From assembly GCA_024699855.1 (NCBI GenBank), contig JAMPIQ010000001.1:4278001-4342000 (forward strand): a DNA stretch of 64,000 nucleotides, given 5' to 3'. Position 1 is the stretch's first letter; every line of letters begins with the position of its first letter. The notes beneath the pieces are model-generated. The model did not search any database and was not told where the DNA came from. It saw only the letters and a list, made by a program, of their open reading frames with translations. The position numbers and the translations under genes were made by a program. Source of the stretch: Aphelenchoides besseyi. Taxonomy: Eukaryota; Nematoda; Chromadorea; Rhabditida; Aphelenchoididae. This document shows, in pieces, positions 39,801-53,564 of this stretch.

Positions 39801-42800
39801 GAAATTAACGGAACAATCGAACCTCCAAAAATTCGGACAAACAATGTGGATGTTCGTTTTTGCAATTGGTGTAAGGGGGCGATTGAAACTTTTTCTCTTT
39901 CGTTTGACCTTTGCCGCTTGTCCAAACAGATCAAGTTTGCGTTCTCAAACTTGGAAACCCACGTATTGACAGCGAATGACGTCGAGTGTGACGTGCAAAC
40001 CGTAGCTCCAGAGAGCGACGGAAACAATTAAACCAACAAATAGGTTCTCCCGAGCGGTTAGAAATCAAACGGAAGTTTTTAAATCGAAGTAATAACGCAC
40101 GCTTATTTGCATAGTCCCCGCATTATCACACTTTCGATCTCAACTACCGCTCTTTCTGCTTATCACTCGGCCGTTAGCAACAGTTGGAATTTCACAAATG
40201 CTCGAAGGCTCGCAAAGATCGAATTGAAATGCTGAGCATTCAAAGCGAACGAAAAAATTCGGAACCGATTGTGTTGAAGGTAAACGAAAACTTCGATTAA
40301 GGAACACTCGTTGATCTCTGAATCGAGAACACCCAAATCGCTTTGTTTTCATTTTGCCCACGCAGTCCATTCATTTCCGATCCGCAATCGATAAGCATGA
40401 ACTTGATAAGCTTTTGAGAATACGGGAAACTTTGGAAGCGCGTGCAAATCGGAGAGTTCAGAAGATGGAATTTTGCAACGAGAAAAAGGCGTTTTTGGTC
40501 CGTAGATTCTGAGCCATCAGTCCAAACAGGCGGCCATGAATCTCGAAGTTTGAACGAGCGGAGAGACAGCCCTCCGTTTGTTTTGCTTATTCAACAAACT
40601 CGCTCGGAAAAGTTCGCTGTCCGTTTGACGAATCCGCGACGAACTTTCGTCTTTACCGTAGACACGCAGTTTTTGCCACACATTCAATTTGTCCAACAGA
40701 ATAAACCAAAGTTAGAAGGATTATTGAGATACAAGCAAAAAGAAGGCTCGGAAAGAGAACGATAAGATGCACGGAAAGTCATTGCATCGCAAAAGAATTT
40801 TGTTTGGTTTTATGTTACGGTAAATGCGGTACTTGTTGTGTACGAAACTGCCCGCCATTTCTCTCCCATGGAAACTTGGAGTATACGCCAACAAAAACGG
40901 TTTTTAATGAAAGTTTAAAATTGAAATCCGAGATGTTTTGAGGGCCAAACAGTTTTTGGAAGCGCAAAAGGTTTTGAGTTCGAGGGGATGTCAAACAAGA
41001 GTTTTGCATTGGTGCTTCTCCGCCGGTTCTCACGGCACAATGGAACGAAGATTGTGCATTTTGACTTCTCGCTGTTAACGGAATGCAAAAAGACCACAAT
41101 AGATTTGTGAACACCGCACAAGTGGAGTGATAAGCTAATCACTCATGAGAGTTTGTCCATACTTAACAAGCTTATCAAAGAAATAAAAAAGATGATATCA
41201 TAGAGTTCAGAATCGCGTCCTCAAAAACTTTTTAATTGGCCGATTAAAAAACTCCATTGGAACGCTAATGACGACTAAACGATCATTCGTATCTTTAACG
41301 GAAGTTTGAACAGCCGTCTAGTGCTGTAAAAACATGGCGTTGAAGTCATCGATTGAAAACTTTGCGTTGCAGCAAACGCGTCGACTGAACTCGTGATTCA
41401 TGACGTAAATCATTGGGAGCAGATGAAAATCATGCCAACCACCTTTTTGGGGGCGGTAGTCGCCCGATCAGTGAGGACAACGCCGACAATCGGCTCCAAA
41501 AAGCTTGTAATTCGGATTAACTAAAAGGAAACAAAATGCTATTCAGTGAGAATCGCGCACCTGCCGATAAAAGGCGTGCGGGTGGTCCACCAAATTTGGA
41601 GGCTACGGTGTGAATGAAGCGGAACAACGAAATTTTACGATCAGCAAACGACAACCGCGAGTAAGAAAGGAGCGACGGGATTCGATTGATCGCTCAAGTT
41701 AATTGAAATTACATGCAAATCAAACGACATTGCGGTGGGTCTTGGTTTCCGGTTTCCATACGATGTGTCAATGAGCCCCAACGAACGGAAATTTTCGAAT
41801 TCGTCGGCGTTCTCTTGAAAACAAACTACCGACCAAACCAAACGGCAGATGTCATACAACAAGTTGTAGGAACGCTGAAAAAATTCGACATGAAACAAGT
41901 GGCTTCCGACTTCAAAGATCACCGACCAGCAGTTTGGTCGAGAATGAAGGCAGCGGATTAGACGCGAAATCACTTGACCACAACAATCGGAATCTAAACG
42001 AAAGCACTCGACAACACGAATTTTAATAGTCTTCAAATGTCCGGCTGATCAAATTCGAGACTCGCCGGACGATGAAATTTGCTTTTTCATTGTTTTCAAT
42101 TTGCTTGTCGAAGCTTTTGGATGGCGACTTTTCGTTTACAAGTTGAATGTTTTGGTCATTCGATTGTGATTACGCGTCCACTTGAAGTCTTCTGGTCAAA
42201 CTGAGCGACAGCTGAACCAACCGAAGTGAATGCACGAAATTCGCCAATTATTCGCATTTTTTTGCTTCATCGCCGACTGCTGAGCAAACGATTTTCGATG
42301 TAAACACCAACGTGAATTCCTGTGGTTATTCGATTTGGATCGTTTCGTGCGAGTTGATCGAAAAGACGGCAATATGATCACAACGCTTAAGAGTCAATCT
42401 GCTTGCGTGTTTGAAGGTCACTCGACAGATGCGTTTCGAATTCAAACGCAAAGAAGTGGCCATCTTGCAGGTTGTCGATTGACGCGAATTCTCGTTGTTT
42501 CACATGCAAAGTTCTTATCACTCTCGATTCGCCAAAAGCTTGTGGGTGGCCACGGAAACAAACATAAATAGAAAACAACAACTCACGGATCGGAAGTGGG
42601 ACTCTTGCTTTTAGAAAGATAAGCAAATTCGAATCAACACAAAACGGAAATGTTAACCCTGTGATTTTCTTCGACTTTAGCTGCTTTAAACGATAGTCCC
42701 GTACCGTAGAAGCGAACGGAAGGGGCGAGGTCTTTCGCAACGAGTGAACGTAACAACGCGTGGGTTAAACAGCTCAAATGATGAAAAGCTCGAAAACTCT

Positions 42801-45800
42801 TCAAAGACCCAAAGGTCTTGTTGATTTCTCAAGTTTCTTGACAGAACTTCAATTTATGACTAGCGGCTCGTCATCGTTAGTTCTTATCAACGATTACAAA
42901 CCTTACGGACGGTCGCGACAAAGAAACTTTTTTGAGGATCATCCGAGCCAAATACCTTGCAAGCACGCGACGGAAAGCCGATTCGCACACATTTAAAGAA
43001 AACTTTCAGCAACGCACTTAAAATGTCATTTAAACTCCAAAAACTTTGTCGACCTTACAAGAAAAATTGTCGAAACGACTACAAGATGGGAATGCTGATC
43101 GTTGTGAACAAACTGTCCAGTTAAACGATCGCAAAACGGGCAAATTGAATGGAAGACGACTTGCTGTGTTCTGCATTAAACTTATAAACGATCGATTAAA
43201 CTGTTTGCCGAATGCCGTTCGGAAGTTTGTTCCGACAAAAGGCGCGCAAAGTCAATGGGCCACAACGAGGTTTAAGCGGTAATTAGTTGCGCAATTGGAA
43301 AGCGACCGACGAACAGCGAAAATTCGCGGTTTTATTGACCAAAACAGGAGGGTATTAATCGATCGTTTTGTTGTCAAACCGACAGGTTTATCTAAGAACG
43401 AAAGACTGTCAGATCTACGAAACTCATATTTTCGTCGAGCATATTCTCGCTCATTCCACTTGTTAGCAAATGAGTTGTGACGCATCTTCGGCAAAGAATA
43501 TCGCTAATGGTCAACTAGTCGTAGGCGGGAATCATGGCAAAACTCACGAAATGATTTCTGCTCATCAACAAAAGCAGCTTATTCGAAGAAAACACTTTGG
43601 TTTACAGTTCAAAGAAGGTAAACAATCTTTCGAGTGGATGCACACCAGACTACGAATTCCACCTAGTCAAAGGATTCTCAACGAATCTTTCCGACGAACC
43701 AAACTTTTCGAGTGGTCCTGAGATTTGCGAATACGGTAATGATTAGAGAAAAACAAGAGAGGATTAACGAGTAGTCGGCGAAAAGAAACCTCAAAAATCA
43801 CGTGCAACGAGAAAGTTTCGAAAAGTTAGAACGAAGTAGAAGAATGCCATCTGCGTACTGCGCGACAGATGCGCGTGTTGAAAGTTGGCGAACTCTGGGA
43901 CGAACAATTTTCACGAACACAACAAAGTCGAACTGATTGAGCAGATGGCAAAATGAAAACATTGAAGGGAAAATTTCGGCTTCAAAGTCGGTAAGAACGA
44001 AACGTTAAAACATTTCGCAGTGTAATGCCAAAACGATTTAAAATTCCCCTTTAAACCTTTTGAACATTTTCGTTGTTTTGGTTTCGATCCAGTCGCTTTG
44101 ACCGTTTGCTTTTTGTGCTTAACGAGGGGCCTTTGTTACAACCATTTTTGTTGGGAAATCGGCAACTTGCTTCTAATGGATCGACATTCGTTTGTGGAAT
44201 CTGTTCGCGCTTTAACATTTCGAATCGAAAAGCCCACACATGAGTTGGTAGAAGTCTTCAAGTTGATGGAAAGACGCAACCGAAAATTGATTGCTCACGC
44301 CAAACCCTCGAGTGTTGGCAAGTTTTCGTTTAAGCAAACATCCGGAGATTCGAACATAACACGCGGATCAACAACAGCGGATTAGGGAGCTTCAGACCCT
44401 CTCGTTTCGTGTGCTATTTCACCTACGACCGCTCGCAATCTTTGCTCAACTACCGTAGACACGTGCCTACGGGAACGTTTTTGTTTTGATGTTGCTGCCG
44501 ATTAAGCAGTCACAATGAAATAAGTGGATTCTTGCTCATGAACGATGGCATTTGGACTTCGAAAATCTCGTTTAGCGGATTAGAATTCAACGACTAATTT
44601 TAGCGACACTTAAAAGAGAAATCAACGTGAAATAACTCTCGCCTTAATGGCTCTAATCGTTCAGAGAGATTAAGGAAACTGAACGATCAAATTTCTAAAA
44701 ACTTTCGGAGCTGTTTGCTCAATTTGGTGCTTCCGTTTATTTCCGGAAGCACAAGTTTTGTTCCGGAAATAAAATCGCTAATCAAATCGCGAAGAGTAGC
44801 GAGTGACCTTCTTGACTTGGAAAATTGATAAGCTTCTGAGACCAACGAGTAAATAACATCATTGACGCAAATTCCTTGCTGAACACCGGAAGTGTTCTTT
44901 TGACGCGAAACTCAGGACTCGCTTCGACCACCACGCCAAGTTAATCGAATTCCGCGAGTATTCGGAATTCCTTTGGTGATAAAAATTTTCGCCTAAACCT
45001 CTCAACAAACACCGAAATACGTGGATCTTGTTCTCCATTTAAAATCAACGAATGAAGTACAGTAAACGCGCACGAATGAGATCGAAATGTCAAAACGGCG
45101 ATGTGCGCAGCTCTTCGTTTTCACGATCAGACGATTCATCCAGTGATTCGCTTCTCTTCATATTTCTTTGGAAAACAATACGAACGGCACTCGCCGTGTT
45201 CTTCTTCTCGAACTCAAATACCAAGACCCGGCTTGCTCATCAAACTCATGGAGTCCATAATCCATTTCCTTGTTCCAATGAGCGAAGTTCACAAGCAATA
45301 AAGGTCACCATTAAGGTTGGTCCTTCAAATGAGCTTCATTTGCAATAAAATCAAAAATTTTCGGCGATCATTGTGGCTCAAATAAACTCACAAAGCATGC
45401 AGTTACAAGCGGTGTAAATCGCGTAATTCGACGTCACGAACGAATGTTTCCGTTGACGTTTAGGTAAACGCTGCCGTTTCAATGGCTATCTAATTGAAGC
45501 GAACGTCTAAAATTAGAAATGAAAAAGTTTTAATGGACAACATACGACGAAAAAAGTTTGGCCGTTTTTAACTTGTTTGCGACAATTTAGACGTGATTCA
45601 AAGCACAAAATTTTCGTCAATTGAGCTCATCACCCACTCACAACTTCAAGAAAAACCCACTCGATCTGTTCCAATGGTTCCTGATCTTTTAATTGCAAAT
45701 TCGTCGCAGTTTCTGCAAAATCACTGTCGTCATCTTTCAAACTTTTCTGATGACGATTTCGAATCCAAAAGCGTGACAGCAATTGCTGATGATCCAAAGA

Positions 45801-47539
45801 AGAGTGCAACAATCTTTTTGCTGGAACCTCGGCTGTTTGTTAATCTACAGAGCCCGTTTTTATTCTAAACACAATCAAGTTACAAGTCGAAGACTTTTTG
45901 TTGTTTTATCTAACTTTGTTGCAATTTAGCGTTTATTTAGAGACATTCGAAGAAAAAACAAGTTGAATGGTAAGAAATCAACATGAAATCAGTGGATTGC
46001 ATAAACTAAAAAAGGAGCTTGATAACACGCTTAACAGGTTCCCAATTGCTCGAAAGGTTTCATTCGATTCCGATGATCCAAAACACACCAATCACGCGAT
46101 CGATAGAACCACTCCGAATTGTACAGATCTCCCGTTTCCTAAACGACTGTTCTAAAACTTAAAAGGTAGTAAAAATCACTTTAAAGCGAATCGCACTGCT
46201 TTCACTTCACTAGTACACTGTGAGCGACAGTAACAGAAATCCATGGCCAAATGGGTAGTCAAGATTTGCATCAAATTTACGATAAGGTAAATAACGTCAA
46301 AAAGATCATAAGCCAATTGTCTTGAAGAAGGGCAACTTGAAAGAACAAATTTGACTACTCACGTCTTTGTTTCATGCCACGTATTGAAAACAACAAAATG
46401 TTTCAACAAATCAAATCAGAAGGCTAAGTAAATGAAACAATCATTCGAGCTACATATCGTTGAAAAAGCATTTCTGGTGAACACGTTCTAAATGAAAATT
46501 TTGCATTTAGCGTTTCAAACAATACATTAAGTCGTTTCATAGGCGTTTAGAGTTCCAACAAGTAAACACAGATAACAGAGTAAAAAAATGAAAAGAATTG
46601 GATAGATCTTTGCTTCTTGTACTCAGTTTTGAATTAGCAAAAGGTTCGCATGTGTTTTGAACAATGACCTCAAGCATTCTATGGTTCTGATTATTAAAGA
46701 GATGTTCTGTGGTTGGAGATTTCACAGCATAGCAGACTTCAAGAGTATTGGCTAGAATGTGATTGGGTAGTGTTACTAATACAAAAGTTTTAGTTCTTTG
46801 GCTAATTCCAATGCCTATCGCTCAGCGCCTCCATCGTGGTTCGCGCAACAGCAAAGCGTAAAGAATAGGGTTTTAAAATGATTGGCTCTTTTACCTGAAA
46901 GTTTTTCCACACGCGTAGCGCGAGTTTCAACCGTTTAAATTTAGACAGAGGAATGTAAAATCATGGTCCTACCAAACGCGATTTATATGGCGATGAGTAC
47001 GAAAGTCAAATAAATCACAACAAAAAACGTTTTTTCGTTGTTTTTTGGCGTGATACGAAGCTCGAACAATTGTGCTAACGAGGCTTCTGAAGAATAACAG
47101 AGCGGGCGCTAAATGAAGGGATCCCGCAAATGAAGCGGATCGGCTCTCACAAATCTTACGGTAGTTCTTGTTGGCGACAGTTAAAACTTCCTCTCAAATT
47201 CGATCATTTTTGTTGCATCTTGTTAATCTTAATCTTTTCAGATTGACATTCAATCATCGCACGAATTTCAATCGCATCGTCGTTTCCGTTATCTCAATTG
47301 GAAGACCGACGAAATGCCAAGCATTTTTGTCGTCATAAGCAGCTTCTTTTTTCCGCTTCACATTCGGCTTACGAGCGCTCAAAGCTCTGAAGGCTTATGA
47401 TCATGTTCAGAACGTTTATCGTTTGATTTGACAATTTGAACTTTACGTGTATTTTCAGTCAGAAATATTCTCCCTTTTTAATGAATTTGTGTTTAGGCTT
47501 GGTAGTTTCTGTTATTAATAACCATTCGGGTTAGGAGCA
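36830..47539. other. 10.7-kb gene-free region upstream of the MYT1-type gene
   Basis: No recognisable protein, tRNA or rRNA was found. Frames of up to 130 codons occur on both strands but are isolated, lack splice partners and show no domains. A 9-bp stem hairpin (GTGCTTCCG ... CGGAAGCAC, 44728-44752) is present. Base composition and frequent TTCGAA/AAACG-type words resemble other non-coding parts of the window. It may hold enhancers for the transcription factor. Confidence 0.55.
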
Positions 47540-49091
47540 ATGAATCGATTCGATCTCACTTTTAAACAAATGACTGATGAATTGGTAGGTCGAAATTAAC
47601 AATTGTCGTTGATGTTAGCATCTAGGGCAATGACGTTACAATTGAAACTCGCAACGGACAGATCTATCGTGGAAAGGTCGAAGCCTTTAGTGACGACGTA
47701 AGCGATGGAAATGTAGCGCAATTAGTAGTGGTTGTCTTTCAGAAAGTGATTGCCTTGTCGAATGTAAATGTGAAACAAGGTCCATACAGCGATTGGGACA
47801 AGGAAGAAGCCGTTACGATCAACTTGGTTGATATTCGAAAGTACGACAGTAGTCGAGTTTACAACAAAGACGAAACGACAAAATCGGGAAGTAAAAAGCG
47901 AAAAACGAAAACAAAAAATCGAGGTAATCATTTTAAGTCCATTTTTTCTTATGGTTTTTGTTTTCAGCTTTTTTGACGGATCGTGAATACGGAACGAATG
48001 ATCACAATGTGAGCGGCGATTTTCAAGCGTGGGTTCCCGAGGATGACGACGACGGTCCCCAGAATGACTTGAGTGTAAAGGAAATACGTCGTGGTTGGTC
48101 TGTACAAGACATGTACGACGTCAACAATAAGCTCGGAGTCAAATCATCTTACAAGGATCTCGGCGAGTACAGCACGTATGTTTTCGGGTTATTGATTTTT
48201 GTTCACCAATTGATTACAGTGCTGCGCCTGTTGGAGACGAGAAGGCTCGTAAACGTGCTGAAAAAATTGCCAAAGAAATCGAAAACAATGCGGAGAGCCG
48301 TTACAATGCAACTCTTGAGAACGAGGACGAGGAGCGTGATATTGTCGGGCCCGAAGATGAGCCGGAGTGAGTTCGTCATTATCATTTCTGATTCCATGAG
48401 TTTAGAATTGTTGTAATCAAATCCACAGAACTGGAAATCCCAACAAAAACAGTGGAAGAATCAGTGATGCTTGAAGAAAGTGAGAAGGAACTAGAGATGG
48501 GACCAGAAAAAGAAGTAGACGAAGTGATCGAACCGCCAGCATCGGAAGCATTAGAAGCAGAAGTACGGAACGAAGAAACTGCGTAGGAGATATTATTTAG
48601 TTTGCAACTTACTTGTTTTTTCAGAAATGTCGACGATCAACACTTTTCGTTCAATCCCGAAGCGCCAGAGTTCGTGCCAAATCCTTTGCCCAATGTCGTC
48701 GAAGACGTGCTAACACCGGTCGCTTATGTTCATCCGCCTCCTACGATTTCAATGCCAATCTCATCATACGCGGGCATTCCTCAAGTTCAACCACTTTCTC
48801 CTTCCGGTCCAATGTACGTTGTGGTACCTCCTCAATATTCGTATCCATACCCCGTTATGAGCAATCAAATGCAGCCAGCTAGCCTTGTTTATGCTCAACC
48901 TCGACTCCAAACCCACGTCCAATATCCTCCTCCGTTCGGTATGCCAACAATCGCTCCTTTAGCAAGTAAGTTGAATACACGAACATAACACAATCAACGA
49001 ACGGATTTCTATTCAAAATCTGATTTCAGCGTGGCAACCTCAAATGCCTCCAATGTCGATCTCTTACGCAGCTAACGGTTGGCAGTATTAG
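47540..49091 (+). CDS. atx-2: Ataxin-2 homologue (Lsm, LsmAD, PAM2)
   Basis: ATG 47540 (MNRFDLTFKQMTDEL) begins a Lsm fold: VTIETRNGQIYRGKVEAFSD, KVIALSNVNV. The LsmAD domain follows: AFLTDREYGTNDHNVSGD, then RRGWSVQDMYDVNNKLGV and KSSYKDLGEYST. A long acidic stretch leads to a PAM2 motif HFSFNPEAPEFVPNP (about 48642-48690), which binds the MLLE domain of poly(A)-binding protein. The tail is Pro/Gln/Tyr-rich and ends AANGWQY. Ataxin-2 regulates translation, RNA granules and circadian and metabolic control. At roughly 400 aa it is much shorter than human ATXN2 and has no polyQ. The PAM2 leading Leu is Phe here. Confidence 0.92.
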
Positions 49092-50037
49092 TTCTTAACT
49101 CGATGATCACGACTAACGACGGGATAGTTAAAGAATATTTTCGACGATTAACCATAATTTTAAAGGGACAACTCTTTAAGTTTGTTCCGGTAAACTCCTT
49201 TTGACAATTCGTCTTTCTGCTTCTGAAGAATTGTTTTTGCGTTTCTTTTGTCCGTTTACACCAATAAACAACACACGCTTCTTATCAGTGTTATTCGAGA
49301 CCGTTTTTTACTGAAGCTCCGCAGAAAACCACCCACTCGCAAAAGTCGTCGGCAAAAGAGAAATTCGGGTGTCCACGTTTCTTTGGCCAATGGCCACAAT
49401 TTGAGTCGGATGTTTTCACTAAATGCAACGACCGAAACTTTTGCGAGGTACGTCAATTTTGGTTCGTTTTACAAGTTTTCGTCACATGCAAAAGCGAATT
49501 CACGGTCGTCATTTTTGCGACATTTAGCCACCGACAAGCGGTTGACAACGTGATAATCGCATTAAACTTCGTGCTCTTAATGAAAACTTGCTGTCGAAGT
49601 TGCGAGTTTTTGCGAAGAATTTTCGTCTTTTTGTTGGCAAACTTTGTGTTTAATTGAGTTGTTTGTTAAAAAAGTTTAAGTTGAAAAGCGGAGAACAATT
49701 TGAGGATCGTGGATTTGCTCTTCTATTTGCTCTTCGCACTTCTTTTCGGAGGCGACCAGTGTCCATCGATTAAAATCTCGTTGTTATCGCGATTATTTTG
49801 ACCTGTTTTCCGTGTACTTTTCGAGAACTTCCGTCGCCTTCGAAGCGTATGAGCTGTTCGAATTGACGTGAAATTTTTGTACGAAATTTCGATTCATCGC
49901 AAATTCGTGCCAATTCACGCGTCATCGACCGCATTTTCAGATCCGCTGATTCCAAGACCACACAAACAGTCGATTTCCATGAGCACGAACAAATCAGCGG
50001 ATCTCAAGTTGTCATTTTGATCGGAACGGGCGACAGC
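49092..50037. other. Intergenic region, no gene seen
   Basis: Sequence of about 0.95 kb holding the atx-2 3' UTR and the promoter of the FAM135 gene. CGCATTTTCAG at about 49930 is an acceptor-like site, probably for a 5' leader exon or trans-splicing. Confidence 0.4.
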
Positions 50038-53000
50038 ATGCGAATCGAAGCATATCCACGGTTTTCTGTTCACTTAACTCTCGACGAATTCCACGCCATT
50101 GATTTGGTTCACGGATACTATCAGGTTGGTTCGTTTAAACGTGTTTTTTCTATCGTCGTTTAGATACGCTTTCGCTTCAAACCCAACTTCCCGTTTACAA
50201 CGAAATTGACTTGCGATGCGAAACAGCTCAGTAGTCCGCAGCAATCGTATCCGGCAGTTCATTTCGAGACGGGTGTTAGTCGACCAATCAAAATTGCATT
50301 CAGTGAGCAGACGGTTGAGCTTTTCGACGTCTTCAGATCGACGGTTGATGTTCATAAACGTTTCGATCGATTTGTTCCAACAGACTTGGAAATACAAGTT
50401 AGTTATTTGATTACTTTTTTTTCGTACATTTGTACTTCAGTTAGAGCTGTGGTATTTGGATCCCGAAAGCATACCGTTGCCTGAAAACTACACGTTTGTA
50501 TCCAAACGTTTGGTTAGCCTTCTGCTTCAACCGGATCGTACGATTCACTTGCATCGACCAATCTTCTTCGAATACTACGCCTTTTCTGCCGTTTCAATTA
50601 CCGTTCATGTTTCGGTCACTGAAATGATTCTGACGAGAACAAAATCACTACCCGATCCTGTAAGTTCGAATTCTTTCATTTTGTTAGATTGCTCAATTTA
50701 GCCACTTAACGAAAAGCTTGCCAACTACCACCGTTCAATTTTTACGCGTTTATTCGGTTGCTATTTATCTCTACAAACGTTTATCAAGAAACACGGAACT
50801 GAGTTGCTGACTTCACCGTTAAAAATCGGTTTGTTGAATCACCTTCACCTTCAAAATTGACACAAGTTTTAGCGTGCGTTGACGTTGAAATGGAAATCGG
50901 AAATCTTCAAAACGTTTTGGCGTCGCACCAACAACCTTGGCAACTGCTACAAGAGCAAGTGAAAAGTGTTTGTGGACAATTAACTCGTTTATTCCTTCAA
51001 CTCATTCAACTTTTCAATTGCAACCGAGCACTCAGTTTAGCACTTTTGGATGAATTCGATCAACAACGAATGAAACGATTTGCTGAAGGTTTTTTGTTCG
51101 TCGAAGATACGGTCAAATCGCTTCTACATCCCGTTGAGAACAACAACGGCAGAATCTTTGCGTTGATCAAAAAGAGCGGATATCTCAACAAACTGCCAAA
51201 CATCTCAATTCGTGTCGACGGAACGGATATTGATCCAAATAATGTGTAAGCCGTTTAAGCAAATTTCAATTAACTGCTCGTTTAGAAGTCTAATACTCGA
51301 ACATCGATACTTGCCGACTGGTGCCACGACATTTTCACCCAGCGATACGACAACCGGTGAATCGAATAGTCAAAGGATTCCACGAATTAGTACGGAAATC
51401 ACGCCGCCAACCGAAGCTTCAATAACAGAAGCCGAAAAGCTGTTGAATCAACGATCATCAACTCGCAATCAGTTTATGTGTTTTCCGTTGAAAAGTTCAA
51501 ACAAATTTACGGATGATAGTTACGGATCGACAAGTAAAAACGACCAGTTTCTCAATCCAATGGCTTACGATCGTTGGGTAAGTTGAATACAAGCATCAAT
51601 AAAAAGATTTTTGCTTTAGGGTACTCGCAGAATGACTGATCCGTGTTGTACGATTCACGTGGAAGATTCGCAAAGCACAGATCTATTGCAAGTGACAGCC
51701 AATAACTGCACTTCGAACGGGTCTTTGAAATCAAAGTCCTTTTCAAATATCGTAGCTCACACAGCAAATAGCAAGACGGACGATACGATTCCGTCCACTT
51801 CTGATTCATCATCAACCAGCAGTTTAACTCGTACGGCAGTTGCTTTGTCGCCACAAAAAAGCGACATAGTCAACAGTCCACTCAACGAAAAGCTGTTGCT
51901 CAAAATGGTCGATCAAGATCGCGTTATTTTCGTTGAGCAGAAGGAACTACTCAAACAGCGACTGTCAGCAGCCGGATATCGTGGATATTTTTACAGCGAC
52001 CAAGCTTCGTTCATTAATCGTCGACCTTATTTTTCGACGGTTTTCAATCAAGCAATTGAACGTCGAAACTTGGGGAGAGTTCACTTGGTTGTAAGTTGAA
52101 TTAGGAACAGAACGCTCAAAAACTTGTGTTTAGGTTTTTGTTCACGGCTTGGAAGGGACAAGCGAAGATCTTTCGGCCTACAGGAACAGTCTGCGAATCG
52201 CCGCACCGGAAACGAATTTTGCGTTTTTGTTGTCCGAAGTTAATCAAAAGGAAACTTGGTCCGATTTGAATACCATGTCCGAGAATCTGCTGTCCGAGAT
52301 CCTTAAATTCATTCAACGGATGCCTCAGAAACCGCATCGAATTTCGATGATTGCTCATTCACTTGGTGGCCTCATAGTTCGTGCAATGTTGAGTTTGGAA
52401 GGAATGCGACCGCTTATACCAAACCTGTGGACATTTCTGACACTCAACTCTCCACACGCCGGAATACTCTACGTCCACAAAACCACGAATTGGGGTTAGT
52501 CGTTGAGCTAAAACGTCCAAACACCTCACTTCAGGTATCTCGTTTCTCAAATGGTGGAAATCTTCGGTTTCTATTGAGCAACTCTTGTTGAAAGACAACA
52601 TCAATATTCACGATTCGTTTCTTTACAAGGTCAGTTAAACTCGTCGGCGAATTGAAATCGGATTTTAGTTGAGTCAAAACGGCGCGTTTGCCCATTTTCG
52701 ACATGTGGTAAGTTGAACGGCACAAACTTGCGTTGAGATTGATTTAGTTGCTGGTCGGATCTCAAAATGATCTCTACGTTCCATCACATTCCGCGTTGCT
52801 CGAATTATGCAAAGAAGCAGCGAAAGACCCATCGGCTCAAGCGGCTTGTTATCACGACATGCTGACGCATATCAACGAATCAATCATTTCATCACCCCAA
52901 CACACAACTCTCGTTAAATACACGGTCTTGCACTCGTTGGCCAACGTCTCAAGAGCCCATCAACTGACAGGCCGTGCAGGTGAGTAAAAGGCAATGGAAT

Positions 53001-53101
53001 GTGCTAATCGTTTTTCTATTTTCGTGCACATTGCTGTCGTCGACGATGATTCTTTTATCGAAAAGCTACTGACAATCAGCGCCGCAAAATATTTTCAATG
53101 A
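50038..53101 (+). CDS. FAM135 family protein (DUF3657 + DUF676 lipase-like)
   Basis: ATG 50038 starts RIEAYPRFSVHLTLDEFHAI then DLVHGYYQIRFRFK, the FAM135 N-terminal domain. After a Ser/Thr-rich linker comes the alpha/beta-hydrolase: VFVHGLEGTSEDL, MIAHSLGGLIVRAML (GxSxG nucleophile elbow), LTLNSPHAG, and VLLVGSQNDLYVPSHSA with the acid Asp. The natural C-terminus, HIAVVDDDSFIEKLL then TISAAKYFQ (to TGA 53101), is in a final exon whose acceptor is TTTTCG rather than TTTCAG. Reading through instead stops after GRAGE at 52987. The protein is about 900 aa, against about 1,400-1,500 in human FAM135A/B. It is a predicted serine hydrolase of unknown substrate. Confidence 0.9.
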
Positions 53102-53564
53102 TGATCATAAACTCCATTTTACATATCGCGAATTCATTCACTAGTCATCTTCCTCAGTCATATTGATTCTAAAAACGGGTGTCTTTCACTGAGCTTATTC
53201 TCCCTTTTACCAATTGCAGTATCACCAAGTTTCTTTCAGTATTCGGTTAATTGCCCCAATTGTACATATTTCTCTTCTATTGGAATAAACGTTAACGAGC
53301 TTATTTCCCGATAACTTCATCTTTGCTACTGTACAAATTTACTACAAAAAGCAAACAACTACAAAAAATACAGTAGAAATTAGAAAAAAATCCAGATGCG
53401 CTGTGGTAGAATAAGAGGAAGGAATTTGGTCGTTAGGAATTTGGGAAATTTTACTAGAAAAGATTACAATAAGGTTTAGAGTGGAGAGGTGGGAGGAAAC
53501 GATTGGTTAGTGTTGCACATATTGGGGAAAAGCGACGTTTGGATGGTTGAGAGGAGAGTCCTGC
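53102..53564. other. 3' intergenic region between convergent FAM135 and antizyme genes
   Basis: About 460 bp, AT-rich, probably the 3' UTRs of both genes. No coding frame is seen. Confidence 0.5.

Noticed and set aside
41641..42036. 131-codon frame in the gene-free block
   Set aside because: Isolated, overlapped by an 82-codon frame on the other strand, no domain and no splice context.
44728..44752. Hairpin GTGCTTCCG/CGGAAGCAC as a microRNA precursor
   Set aside because: The stem is only 9 bp, far shorter than a pre-miRNA.
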